Assembly (NCBI GenBank): GCA_015075745.1
Contig: JABTTW010000001.1
Span: 2,046,001 to 2,110,000, forward strand
Source: Planctomycetia bacterium
Lineage (GTDB): Bacteria; Planctomycetota; Phycisphaerae; UBA1845; UTPLA1
Direction of reading: 5' to 3'
Length of the DNA stretch: 64,000 nt
In this document: piece after piece, positions 44,596 to 53,591 of the stretch
How the letters are laid out: every line of letters starts with the position of its first letter
Numbering within the stretch: position 1 is the stretch's first letter
The notes under the pieces: model-generated
Databases searched by the model: none
Told to the model about the DNA's origin: nothing
What the model saw: only the letters and a program-made list of their open reading frames with translations
Position numbers and translations under genes: made by a program

Positions 44596-47115
44596 GTGAT
44601 ACGATTCTCTCGAAGCAAGCTACTTGGAACATTGACGATTCTCGCGATTGGCGCGTCGGCATCCTGGTATGTTCGTCCGCTCGCCGATGGCTCCACGGTG
44701 TTCGAAAGCACGACGGATAACTCCGTCACAACCGGTGACGACCAGACTGCCGAAGCCCTTTACGCGACGATCTCACATTTGATCGGCCGGCAAACTTATC
44801 TCAGTCTTCCGCCGGCTCAGCAGCGGCTTCTGGTCGGAGCCTACGAGCGCGGTCTGGCCAAACAGGTCGCACCGTTCGCTTGTTTCACGCCCGACACGCC
44901 GAATGAAGTCATCCAGGCCTTTGATATCGCCCTCGGCGCCGGCCCGCGTGCCCAATTGACCGGCCGATGGTCCTCCACGGCCACCAACGGCGCGGGGCTC
45001 ACACAGGGAACGCCGACCGCGCTGACCTTTGGATTTGTTCCTGACGGCACGTTCGTCCCGAATCTCATCGGCGTAACCGGCAACAGCAACTTGCACGCCT
45101 GGCTCGACGGCATTTATGGCAATCAGGCCACCTGGCAGCCGCTGTTTGAGCAGATGTTTGCCCGCTGGTCGGAGCTGGCCTCGCTTACATACGTTTACGA
45201 GCCCAACGATGACGGCAGCAATCTCAATGGTGCAGCAGGCGTACTTGGCGTTCGCGCGGACTTGCGCATCGCGGCGATTACGATCGACGGCAACTCGGGC
45301 ACGCTTGCCTACAACAACTTCCCCAATGACGGCGACATGGTGCTCGACAGCGCCGACAACTTCTTCAACAACACGACTTCCAACTCGCTCCGGCTTCGTA
45401 ACACCATCGCTCACGAGCACGGGCACGGCATGGGTCTCTTGCATGTGTGCCCGATCAATCAGACCAAGCTCATGGAACCGTTCATCTCATTGGCCTACGA
45501 CGGTCCGCAGCATGATGACATTCGCGGCGCGCAGCGCCATTACGGCGATCCCTCGGAGAATGACAACTCTTCCGGTGCCGCGACGGATATCGGTGTGCTC
45601 AATTCCGGCTCATCCATCGACGTTGGGGCCATCAGTCCGCCGACGAATGGATCGGTGCTTAGCATCGACGCCAACGGAGAGAGCGATTGGTTCCGCTTCA
45701 CGACTTCCACGTCTGTGTCCGTCACGGCTACCGCCACGCCCGTCGGCCTGAGTTATGACGACAGTGCTCAGTCTGGGTCATGCGGCGGTGCGGGAAATTG
45801 TTGCAGCGGCAACATCATTAACAGCGCGTCGATTGCAGACTTGAACGTTGAGATCATTGATACCAACGGCGCGACGGTTCTCGCAACCGGTAGTTCGCAG
45901 CCGATCGGCAGCGCCGAAACCACAAACCAGGCGGCCCTGATCAATCCCGGCAATTACTTCGTTCGCGTCTTTGAGGGCAATGCACCCTCGCAGGCGCAAC
46001 TGTACCGGCTCACCGTGACTGCCGCTCCGCTCCCGCCGCTTCTCATCTCACTGCCCGACGGCCCTCCGGCGGAGTTAATTCCCGGAATGGTCACTAACTT
46101 CTCCGTGAGCATTATTGACGGCAGCGAGACGCTGGTTCCCGGCAGCGGCACGCTTCACTATCGCTACGACGGGGGCACGTTTCTCACCGCGGCGCTTGCA
46201 CCGGCCGGCGGCAATTTGTTCACGGCCTCGCTTCCTGCCGCTGATTGCGGGGACAATCCCGAGTTCTACGTGACGGCGGATGGAAACCTCGGCGGCATGG
46301 TCGCCGAACCAGACAATGCACCTGCCAGTGTCTTTACCGCCCCTGTCGGCGAGACGTTCACTTTCTTTGCCGACGATTTCGAGTCGAATCTTGGATGGAC
46401 CGTGTCAGGCACGGCGCCGGACGGGCAGTGGGATCGCGGCGTGCCGGTTGGCGGTTGTGACCGAGGAAATCCTGACTTCGACTTCGACGGCTCCGGCTCC
46501 TGTTATCTCACTGACAACAGCGCCGCCAATGCGTGCAACAGTGACGTGGACGATGGAACGACGATTCTCACCTCGCCTGTCATGGACGCATCCACCGGCG
46601 GCAACCTCAGCTACGCATACTGGCTCAACGACGTGCCTAATGGTCTTCTGACAGCCGAAGACGATCTCGTTGTCGAGCTTGCGACAAATGCCGGCGGCAC
46701 GAATTGGACGGAGGTTCGGCGTTATGAGACCGCCCTGGGCGCATGGCGAACCGACACCATCGACGTCGCATCGGAGGTCGGCGCCACGGCGACCCTTCGG
46801 GTCCGCTTCATCGCGCAGGATCTTGGCACGCAGAATGTCGTCGAGTGCGGCGTGGACGCCGTCAGCCTCACGAACTTCGAATGCATCGCAGTGCCGCTCG
46901 ATTGCGACACGATCCTGAACGCGGACATGAACTTCGACACTTTCGTCGACGGTCTCGACATTCAGCGATTCGTGGACATTCTCACGGGCGTCGGCCCTCC
47001 TCCGACAGACGAGGAGAATTGCGCTGGTGACGTTGGTGCAGTGCCCGACGATGTCATTGGCGAAGACGATCTGTCGAACATCGCCGACTGCGTGCTGTCG
47101 GGCGGCTGCCCCTGA
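44596..47115 (+). CDS. Secreted zinc metallopeptidase with dockerin-like tail
   Basis: 839 aa. GTG start with AAGGAG about 8 nt upstream. Signal peptide about 1-25. The metallopeptidase domain (about 110-320) carries the metzincin zinc motif H-E-H-G-H-G-M-G-L-L-H (about 274-284), of the matrixin (M10) kind. Beta-sandwich domains follow (about 345-620) with a C-terminal jelly-roll-type domain (about 590-770), and a dockerin-like end (about 775-839, D-M-N-F-D-T-F-V-D-G-L-D-I-Q) matching those in the FG-GAP and lipase-like proteins of this window. Probable exported protease; substrate unknown. Confidence 0.85.
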   Translation: MIRFSRSKLLGTLTILAIGASASWYVRPLADGSTVFESTTDNSVTTGDDQTAEALYATISHLIGRQTYLSLPPAQQRLLVGAYERGLAKQVAPFACFTPDTPNEVIQAFDIALGAGPRAQLTGRWSSTATNGAGLTQGTPTALTFGFVPDGTFVPNLIGVTGNSNLHAWLDGIYGNQATWQPLFEQMFARWSELASLTYVYEPNDDGSNLNGAAGVLGVRADLRIAAITIDGNSGTLAYNNFPNDGDMVLDSADNFFNNTTSNSLRLRNTIAHEHGHGMGLLHVCPINQTKLMEPFISLAYDGPQHDDIRGAQRHYGDPSENDNSSGAATDIGVLNSGSSIDVGAISPPTNGSVLSIDANGESDWFRFTTSTSVSVTATATPVGLSYDDSAQSGSCGGAGNCCSGNIINSASIADLNVEIIDTNGATVLATGSSQPIGSAETTNQAALINPGNYFVRVFEGNAPSQAQLYRLTVTAAPLPPLLISLPDGPPAELIPGMVTNFSVSIIDGSETLVPGSGTLHYRYDGGTFLTAALAPAGGNLFTASLPAADCGDNPEFYVTADGNLGGMVAEPDNAPASVFTAPVGETFTFFADDFESNLGWTVSGTAPDGQWDRGVPVGGCDRGNPDFDFDGSGSCYLTDNSAANACNSDVDDGTTILTSPVMDASTGGNLSYAYWLNDVPNGLLTAEDDLVVELATNAGGTNWTEVRRYETALGAWRTDTIDVASEVGATATLRVRFIAQDLGTQNVVECGVDAVSLTNFECIAVPLDCDTILNADMNFDTFVDGLDIQRFVDILTGVGPPPTDEENCAGDVGAVPDDVIGEDDLSNIADCVLSGGCP

Positions 47116-47166
47116 TCAAGGCCGGCGAATTCGCACTTCTCTGAAGCGCGCGTATCAGTCATTCCA

Positions 47167-47195
47167 CAGCGCGCCGGCATCCGGCCGGTGCGCTG
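47167..47195. terminator. Hairpin between convergent genes
   Basis: An 11-bp stem with one mismatch (CAGCGCGCCGG/CCGGTGCGCTG) lies between the metallopeptidase and GH31 stops. There is no T run, so termination is only suggested. Confidence 0.3.
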
Positions 47196-47205
47196 GGATG
47201 CACGA

Positions 47206-50200
47206 CTACTTCGATTGTGAGGCCCTCGCCTTGACCGCCGGAAGCGGCCTTCCCTCCGGCGTTTCCACGTGTACGCAGAGCCCCCAGTCGCCGCCGCCCT
47301 GCTTTACTTTCACAAGCAGCTCGTTCGTTCCCTTCTTGAGTTTCACGGGAATCCGATCCGACTTCGATGAATAGGCCCGACCGGTGTCGATGCGAAACAC
47401 TTCCGCGCCGTTCAACCAAACGACGGCTCCGTCATCGCTGCCGAAGCCAAGCGACGCATCCATCTCCTCCGGGCTCTCCAGGTAGGTCAGTGCGTAGCAC
47501 GCCGCCTCGTACACACGACCGCCGAAGACGTCGTCGAAGTCCATGAAGAACTCGCTCGACAAGTCCTCTCCCGGCTTCACGACGCGTTCGACTTTCTTCC
47601 ATCCGATTTGATGGCCGTCCTTGCCGACGTATTTCGCCGTGAGGTCGATCTTCTCCTCAGGCGGTAGTTTCATTGACAGGGCCGTCTCGAACGGCGCATC
47701 GAACGGGCCGATCACCTGCCACGCGTTGATCGACGGCAGGATCACCGTCTCAATCGGCAATTCCAGCGAAACGCCGGCTCGCCTTAGCGAAATCCTCGCA
47801 CGCACTACCGCCGTGTTCGCGTCGCCGCCGGATAGCGAGGCCTTCAATACAACCGGGGCACGCTCGGCAATGCCGATGAAACTTTTTTCGGTTTCGCCTT
47901 CGACCCTCCACGGCTTGTCGGCCGTCAGCACCGCCGAGCCGTCAAATTCCTCCATCGCGGGAATCGGTTGCAGTGAGCGCAGTGAAAGCTGCACGTCGTA
48001 ACCGCCGCCTCCCTCCTTCGGGGTGATCGCCAGCTTGTGGTGCAGCCCCAGCAATTGCAGCAGCGCCTTGGTCTCCTCCTCCGGAGTGAGCCCCATCCCA
48101 CGCACACCGTCCAGGTTGGCCGGCCACGCTTCCTTCCATTGATCGATAACACTGTCCGCCCGGCCACCCATCAGCTTGAAGACCCATTCCTTCATGCCGC
48201 AATCATACGGCGTGCCAAGCAAGGCCCCTTTCGTCGTCCGGTTCGCCGCGCACAAGTCGAACATGAGCCCGCGGAATCCGTTGAGCGACGAAGCCGCCCG
48301 ATGAAGTTCCTCGGACTCGCCGATGACGATCTCAATTCGCCGATTGGTCGGCCTTTCCGGGATGCGAATCGAGGGACCCATGACGATCGGGTTGTACCAG
48401 AAAAAGGGTTGATCGCCGCCGACGTCGCCGCTCTTGGCGTTCAACGGCTTGCCGTCGAGCAGCACCTCGTAAATCAGCGGCGAACGGTCGAGTACGTGCA
48501 CGAGGTACGAACGCTCCTTCGGCTTGCCCTCGTACTCTCCATCGCTTGGTTCGATCGTGATGGTGCGCCGGCCGTTGGTCCACTTCTGCGAAATAAGCGT
48601 TCTGGCGCACTTGCCCTCCGCGTAGCCGCTGCTGATTCCGTCGTCCTCGTAGAGTACCCTCTCACTCGAATCACCCGGGAATAGGACAAGCTCCAGTTCA
48701 TCGGCCGGACCGTCCGCGCGGTGCCGTCCGTGGGGCAGCATCGGGATGATCGCGCCTTCGCGGGCGAATATCGGGATCTGATCCAATGGCACAACCTGCG
48801 CCGCGATCGTCGGCCCTTCGTACTGGCGGCCTGTGAACCAGTTGATCCAGCGGCCCGGCGGCAGCCACACCTCGACCATCGCGCATCCGCTCACCAGGTC
48901 GGCCGGCTCGGTAATCGGCGCGACAAGCAGATCGTCGCCGAACAGATACTCATTCTTGTGCGCGTAGGATTCCTCCAGCTCCGGCCATTCGTAATAAAGC
49001 GGCCGGCAAAGCGGCAGCGACGTGTCGAAGCACTTGCGGGCCATCGTGTAGATGTACGGAATGAGCTGATAGCGCAGGTCGAACGCCTTCTTCATCGCCG
49101 AGAAGTACTCCGGGGCAAACTTCCATATCCTCCGCTCTGCCTCGGGATTCTTCGTGGTGTGCGTTCGCAGAATCGGCGACATCGCCCCCCATTGGATCCA
49201 ACGCGTGTAGAGCTCCGGATCGACCTTGCCCGGCTGGTGCCCGCCGATGTCGTGGCTCCAGTAGTCGTAGCAGACATTCGCCGCGGTCGATGTGAAGTAC
49301 GGCTGAAACGCCAACGATGGCCAGTTGCAAAACGTGTCGCCCGAGAACCCGATCTGGTAGCGATGATTTCCCAGTCCGCCCCAGCGCGAGAAGATCAGCG
49401 GCCGCCGACCGGTCTGCGATGCGCGACGCTCCATGTCCGTCCAGTGCAGGTAGTTCAACCACCAGAGCGGATCGAGCCCTTTGATTTTTGTGTCCGTCCC
49501 CTGCTGCCAGTCCATCCACCAGAAGTCGATGCCCATCTTCTCCAGGGGATGGTGCAGGTATTTGAAGTACGCATCGACAAACTTGCGATCTGCACAATCA
49601 AATGCGACGCGATCGGTCTTCTCCGGGTCCAGGCCCATCGCCTTGCACATCTCCGGGAACGCCGCCTCGTGCTTGCCCACGCCGTCCGCCGGGTGCAGGT
49701 TCAGCGTCACTTTCAATCCTTCGCCGTGGGCCCAATCGAGAAAGCCCTTCGGATCGGGAAAATACTTCGGATTCCATGTGTAGCCGGTCCAGCCGTCGAG
49801 GTGCCAATCCATGTCGATGACTAGCACGTCGAGCGGGACATCGAGCGACTTGAAGTCGTTTACCAGCTCTCGCAGTTCGGCATCGGAGTATGCCCAGTAG
49901 CGCGACCACCATGCGCCGAAGACGTATTTCGGCGGCAGCGGGACCCGGCCGGCGATGCTTGTGTAATTCGCCAGCGCGCGCTTGTAGTCTCGCCCGTAGG
50001 CGAAGAAGTACCAATCGGTCGCGTCCTCGCTGTGTCGCTGGGTCGCCCAGGGCCAATCGCTTTCGTCGAGGACCAAAGTCTTCGAGTCGTCGAGAAACGA
50101 CCAGCCGTAACGATTAAGTAGCCCGCGATCTATCTCGCACGCACCGGAAACGCCGTCCAGCGTGCGAATCGTTCCCCCGAGGTTGGCACACTGCTCAAAC

Positions 50201-50793
50201 GGCGGCGAACCAACCCACCATTCCTCTGCTCCACCGTCGCCGACGCGCGCGCGGACAATCAGGTTCTCCTTGTTAAACGGCTTGCCGTCACGCCGATACC
50301 GGATATCAAATCGATCCGTGCGGATCGCCAGCACCTTCGGGTCCGGCGTCGTTTCCTCCTTCGACTTTCCCGTGGGATCGAGCGCCTCGCCCTCCGACTT
50401 TTCAAACTTCACCGTCGGCAGTCGCCGATTGACCACAACCTGCGAGGCCCGATCTTCGAACTTTCCGTCCGGCGACCACTCAAGACGAATCAGGTCAGGC
50501 GCGAGAATCGTGAATCGGGCGTTGCCCTCAACAACGATCGACAAAGGATCCGCCTTGGGATTGAGCGTGTCGCCGCGTACCGGCGCTGTAGCCGAATGAA
50601 CTGCGGCCGCCAGGATCAGCGGCATGACTGTGGAGAAGCGACGGCGCGTTCTTCGCCGTGACTGAGTCCTGTCGACCCAAGTCTCAGGCGGCTTATTGCA
50701 GGTGTTGTCGAATGCGAGCGGCCCTCGCTCACGACGAACTGCGGCTCGAATCGATTTGGATGATGGGCACAGGATGGTCAATGAATCTCGCAT
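47206..50793 (-). CDS. Glycoside hydrolase family 31 enzyme
   Basis: 1195 aa, exported alpha-glycosidase (alpha-glucosidase/xylosidase type). The signal is preceded by a long basic N-terminus, so translation may really begin at the ATG at 50,625. GH31 catalytic domain about 230-660: nucleophile Asp428 in F-W-W-M-D-W-Q-Q-G and probable acid/base Asp486 in G-F-S-G-D-T-F. Beta domains follow. A C-terminal jelly-roll module (about 1035-1185, W-Q-V-I-G-P-F-D-A-P and D-D-G-A-V-V-W-L-N-G) resembles carbohydrate-binding domains of planctomycete glycosidases. GGAGG lies about 11 nt before the annotated ATG. Confidence 0.9.
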   Translation of the reverse strand: MRDSLTILCPSSKSIRAAVRRERGPLAFDNTCNKPPETWVDRTQSRRRTRRRFSTVMPLILAAAVHSATAPVRGDTLNPKADPLSIVVEGNARFTILAPDLIRLEWSPDGKFEDRASQVVVNRRLPTVKFEKSEGEALDPTGKSKEETTPDPKVLAIRTDRFDIRYRRDGKPFNKENLIVRARVGDGGAEEWWVGSPPFEQCANLGGTIRTLDGVSGACEIDRGLLNRYGWSFLDDSKTLVLDESDWPWATQRHSEDATDWYFFAYGRDYKRALANYTSIAGRVPLPPKYVFGAWWSRYWAYSDAELRELVNDFKSLDVPLDVLVIDMDWHLDGWTGYTWNPKYFPDPKGFLDWAHGEGLKVTLNLHPADGVGKHEAAFPEMCKAMGLDPEKTDRVAFDCADRKFVDAYFKYLHHPLEKMGIDFWWMDWQQGTDTKIKGLDPLWWLNYLHWTDMERRASQTGRRPLIFSRWGGLGNHRYQIGFSGDTFCNWPSLAFQPYFTSTAANVCYDYWSHDIGGHQPGKVDPELYTRWIQWGAMSPILRTHTTKNPEAERRIWKFAPEYFSAMKKAFDLRYQLIPYIYTMARKCFDTSLPLCRPLYYEWPELEESYAHKNEYLFGDDLLVAPITEPADLVSGCAMVEVWLPPGRWINWFTGRQYEGPTIAAQVVPLDQIPIFAREGAIIPMLPHGRHRADGPADELELVLFPGDSSERVLYEDDGISSGYAEGKCARTLISQKWTNGRRTITIEPSDGEYEGKPKERSYLVHVLDRSPLIYEVLLDGKPLNAKSGDVGGDQPFFWYNPIVMGPSIRIPERPTNRRIEIVIGESEELHRAASSLNGFRGLMFDLCAANRTTKGALLGTPYDCGMKEWVFKLMGGRADSVIDQWKEAWPANLDGVRGMGLTPEEETKALLQLLGLHHKLAITPKEGGGGYDVQLSLRSLQPIPAMEEFDGSAVLTADKPWRVEGETEKSFIGIAERAPVVLKASLSGGDANTAVVRARISLRRAGVSLELPIETVILPSINAWQVIGPFDAPFETALSMKLPPEEKIDLTAKYVGKDGHQIGWKKVERVVKPGEDLSSEFFMDFDDVFGGRVYEAACYALTYLESPEEMDASLGFGSDDGAVVWLNGAEVFRIDTGRAYSSKSDRIPVKLKKGTNELLVKVKQGGGDWGLCVHVETPEGRPLPAVKARASQSK

Positions 50794-51111
50794 GGTCGTC
50801 GTCTCCTCCGTTTGACGACTATGATTCTATTGCGATTCATCCATTCTCGTAACGCCTCGTCCCAGTCAGGAAACGCGAGCGCCTTGACGAGAGCTTTGCG
50901 TCGGCAAAGGCAACCGTGCATCGGGAGCAACGCGAACAAGGCGAGATCAATCAGGGTCGTTTTCGTAGCGCGGCGCTTATGAAAAAGAGCATAGATGAGG
51001 CGGCGGATCGGCCGGAATTGCAGGTGTTGTCGAGTCGCTAGCCGGCCTGACCGTGGTAGGAAGGTCCAATCATGCCGGCCTGACAAACGCCGTGCCCGAT
51101 TGCGATGCTGC
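50794..51111. other. Intergenic stretch
   Basis: About 320 bp between the divergent GH31 gene and tRNA-Lys. A minus-strand frame of 102 codons is Arg-rich and unconvincing. No repeat or RNA was recognised. Confidence 0.35.
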
Positions 51112-51140
51112 TTGTCAACAACGCGGCGCTCGGCTATTTT
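51112..51140 (+). promoter_or_regulatory. Promoter of tRNA-Lys
   Basis: TTGTCA (51,112-51,117), 17-bp spacer, TATTTT (51,135-51,140), about 35 bp before the tRNA. Confidence 0.5.
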
Positions 51141-51174
51141 TTGTTTGAACGGTCCCGTCGAACGGACCCTTTGG

Positions 51175-51247
51175 GGGAGCGTAGCTCAGTCGGTAGAGCA
51201 TCGGCCTTTTAAGCCGTGGGTCCTGGGTTCGAGTCCCAGCGCTCCCA
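51175..51247 (+). tRNA. tRNA-Lys (anticodon TTT)
   Basis: Cloverleaf with acceptor GGGAGCG/CGCTCCC, anticodon stem TCGGC/GCCGT, loop CTTTTAA (TTT) and T arm CTGGG-TTCGAGT-CCCAG. CCA is not encoded. Its last 15 bases recur at 53,517-53,531. Confidence 0.95.
51233..51247 (+). repeat. 15-bp direct repeat, left copy (tRNA-Lys 3' end)
   Basis: GTCCCAGCGCTCCCA at the tRNA 3' end, identical to 53,517-53,531. The pair brackets the RHS-tip island like attachment sites. Confidence 0.7.
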
Positions 51248-51362
51248 TTTTTCCTGGAACAATTCTCTTCCGTTCGGCGATAGGACTTTCGCCCAGCGGA
51301 CCGACGGCGTCGGGGCGAACCCCGCGCCGCGCAAGACCCGGCACGTCTATTTCGGCCTCGAA

Positions 51363-52532
51363 GTGATCCAGGAATACGAGTGCGGCGGGGCGCAGAGCGT
51401 CGGCTCGTGCGGTTCCGCGCTGCTATTGGTCCGCGACTTTGTCTGGGGCGACCCCGAGCGATATCCTGAAGTCGTGGCCATGCAGACGTACACGATCAAC
51501 TTCCCCGAGCCGGAAGACCCGCCGGTCTCGGTACCGTCGGCAGCCTATCACTATCTGCACGATGTGCTGGGCAGCGTGATCGGCCTCGTCGATGAGACGG
51601 GGCTCATGCGGGAGCGGTACACCTATGACCCCTACGGCAAGGTCTTCATCGAGAAGTGGGACGCGGCAGCGAATGGTGGGAGCGGCGCGTGGGCGGCGAG
51701 CGAGACAGACTGCGGCTCGTCCACCTGCGGCAAGCTGCCGGTCTCGTCGGTCGGCAACCCGTTCATGTGGACCGGCCACCGCTACGACGCGGCCGTCGGG
51801 CTCTACGCCACGCACTTCCGCACCTACTCGCCAACCCTCGGCCGCTGGCTGCAACGCGACCCGATCGAGTACGACGGCGGGTCGATTAACCTTCACGAGT
51901 ATGTTCTTTCCTCGCCACTGTCTTGGATCGACCCGCTGGGGCTGGAAACGCGTGTGAAAGACGGCCCGTGCGGGCCACCACCAGATGAAGAAGATGAGGA
52001 AAAGGAGAAGTGCCTTAGAGCCGCAGAGCAGTCGCGAAAGAACTGCATTAAGGGGGCAATCTCCGGAGATCCCTTAGCATCAACTGTAGAGGATTGCATC
52101 GACAACTATAATAAGTTTCGGAAAGCATGTGAGGACGGAACTGCTGGACAACATGACGAGAAGGTAATGCGAGGTTGGGACTATGTGGACTGCGTTGGGC
52201 GCTGCATTGACGCTGGGGGCGGCAGCCTTACGGGAGCCGGAATCATGATTCTGGGAAAGAATGCCGGTGGATTTCCAGTTCTCAAGAGCGAAGCTGACAG
52301 CTTTCTCAGAGACATGACGGGACGCGGTTCTGGCGGACTTGGTGGTCCCGGCAAATCGGCATGGACGACATCGGGAAGCATTCAATCCACAGTACTTCAA
52401 GAGGGTGGACGCAGCTGGAGAAGAGTGATAGGTCGAATCGCCGCGCCTTTGTGGGTCATCGACACTGCGTATACCGTTGGACTTGAAGGCTATTGTGCCG
52501 TGGCGTATGGCGCAAATAACAGGGCGTTTTGA
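51363..52532 (+). CDS. RHS-core fragment with variable C-terminal tip
   Basis: The C-terminal part of an RHS protein, without the long YD-repeat shell. RHS-like sequence begins by about 51,330 and has no proper start; the GTG at 51,363 or ATG at 51,480 are the first usable ones. The core has Y-H-Y-L-H-D-V-L-G-S-V, Y-T-Y-D-P-Y-G-K, G-H-R-Y-D and the end signature G-R-W-L-Q-R-D-P-I-E-Y, then N-L-H-E-Y-V-L-S-S-P-L-S-W-I-D-P-L-G-L. After this the sequence changes to a Cys-containing helical tip of about 190 residues with Gly-rich segments, the position of polymorphic toxins. Tip activity unknown. The missing N-terminus suggests an orphan tip, possibly not expressed. Confidence 0.72.
   Translation: MIQEYECGGAQSVGSCGSALLLVRDFVWGDPERYPEVVAMQTYTINFPEPEDPPVSVPSAAYHYLHDVLGSVIGLVDETGLMRERYTYDPYGKVFIEKWDAAANGGSGAWAASETDCGSSTCGKLPVSSVGNPFMWTGHRYDAAVGLYATHFRTYSPTLGRWLQRDPIEYDGGSINLHEYVLSSPLSWIDPLGLETRVKDGPCGPPPDEEDEEKEKCLRAAEQSRKNCIKGAISGDPLASTVEDCIDNYNKFRKACEDGTAGQHDEKVMRGWDYVDCVGRCIDAGGGSLTGAGIMILGKNAGGFPVLKSEADSFLRDMTGRGSGGLGGPGKSAWTTSGSIQSTVLQEGGRSWRRVIGRIAAPLWVIDTAYTVGLEGYCAVAYGANNRAF
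51468..51660 (+). repeat. RHS core repeat, intact copy
   Basis: The stretch is closely repeated at 53,161-53,353, with mostly third-position differences. Paired RHS cores are the substrate for tip exchange by homologous recombination. Confidence 0.75.
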
Positions 52533-52574
52533 AAATCGGAGTATTCCTCAGACCAAGAAAGGGATTCAAACTCT

Positions 52575-53135
52575 GTGAGTTCGAGCCAAATGTCTGCACT
52601 TGTCGGCCTTGGCGGGGTGTTTTTCGCAAGCGCCTTATGGTTGTTTTCTGAAAATGCAGCCCTTCGAGCCATCTGCCTTCCCATTGCTGTAGTTTTTGGC
52701 GGTTCGTTGCCAATTACGTGGCGCATCTACCGAAATAGTCCTGCTGCGCGTTTATCCAGCCGCGACGAATTGTCAACTTCAGAGTTCATCCGCCTCTATG
52801 GCCAAGGACTCGTGCTACCGGAGGCAGTAATAGAATACTCACTTCGAACAATTGGAGAGGCTTGTCATGTGAAACCGGGCCGACTCCGCCCTACGGATCG
52901 GTTTGATTCAGAACTGATGAGCAGTGGTCTCCTGAATGTTGCTGATGAGCCGGAGTTTGTTGGTGAGGCCTTTCGTCGCCTGATAAGAACCGTCGGCGAG
53001 GATCAACATCCTCAATTCATCGAATGGCCAGACACGGTGGGGTCGTTTCTCGAAAAGCTATCGGTCGCATATGCGAACAAGGTCTCCGCCCAGAATTCTG
53101 GGAGTCGAAACACAGAAAAAGACCAAGGAAAGTAA
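52575..53135 (+). CDS. Possible immunity protein for the RHS tip
   Basis: 186 aa. It follows the RHS-tip gene by 42 bp on the same strand, where the cognate immunity protein of a polymorphic toxin normally lies. Residues 5-48 hold two hydrophobic segments (A-L-V-G-L-G-G-V-F-F-A and A-I-C-L-P-I-A-V-V-F-G-G-S), and the rest is soluble and mixed. No family recognised; the immunity role rests only on position. Base composition is lower in GC than its neighbours, fitting imported DNA. Confidence 0.5.
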   Translation: MSSSQMSALVGLGGVFFASALWLFSENAALRAICLPIAVVFGGSLPITWRIYRNSPAARLSSRDELSTSEFIRLYGQGLVLPEAVIEYSLRTIGEACHVKPGRLRPTDRFDSELMSSGLLNVADEPEFVGEAFRRLIRTVGEDQHPQFIEWPDTVGSFLEKLSVAYANKVSAQNSGSRNTEKDQGK

Positions 53136-53160
53136 CGCTTAAAATCCGGATCGCAATCCT

Positions 53161-53454
53161 GAAGTCGTGGTCATGCAGACGTACACGATCTACTTCCCCG
53201 ATCCGGAGGACCCGCCTGTCTCTATGCCGTCAGGAGCCTATCATTACCTGCACGACGCCCTGGGCAGCGTGATCGGGCTGGTCGACGCCCCCGGCGAATT
53301 GGTCGAGCGGTACACCTACGACCCCTACGGCAAGGTGTTCATCGAGAAGTGGGACGCGGCCGTCGGGCTCTACGCCACGCTCTACCGCACGTACTCGCTG
53401 ACGCTCGGAAAAACGGTCCGCAACCCGCGCACTATGCGAATGAGGCCATCCTAG
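53161..53454 (+). pseudogene. Decayed second RHS core
   Basis: The frame repeats the RHS core seen at 51,468 onward (M-Q-T-Y-T-I-Y-F-P-D-P-E-D-P-P, Y-D-P-Y-G-K-V-F-I-E-K-W-D-A-A). It then jumps directly to A-V-G-L-Y-A-T, missing about 130 bp that the first copy has between two GACGCGG direct repeats. After L-T-L-G it leaves the RHS sequence and stops. It is a relic. Confidence 0.75.
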
Positions 53455-53516
53455 CGATCAAGTCACGTTTCTCAGGGTCGAAAACACGGATACCGGCCAG
53501 GAAAAGTTCTACTGGC

Positions 53517-53531
53517 GTCCCAGCGCTCCCA
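53517..53531 (+). repeat. 15-bp direct repeat, right copy
   Basis: Exact copy of the last 15 bases of tRNA-Lys, 2,284 bp from the original. It marks the probable right boundary of the RHS-tip island. Confidence 0.7.
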
Positions 53532-53591
53532 GTTCACGTTACACACTTCGAACGCCGTGCATGCAATCAATCGGCGGCAGTCGCGAGTTTT

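Noticed and set aside
50778..51086. 102-codon minus-strand frame upstream of the GH31 gene
   Set aside because: Arg-rich and overlaps the GH31 start; no supporting signal.
51216..51362. Start of the RHS frame inside tRNA-Lys
   Set aside because: A GTG in the tRNA cannot be the natural start; the frame is open there by chance after the junction.
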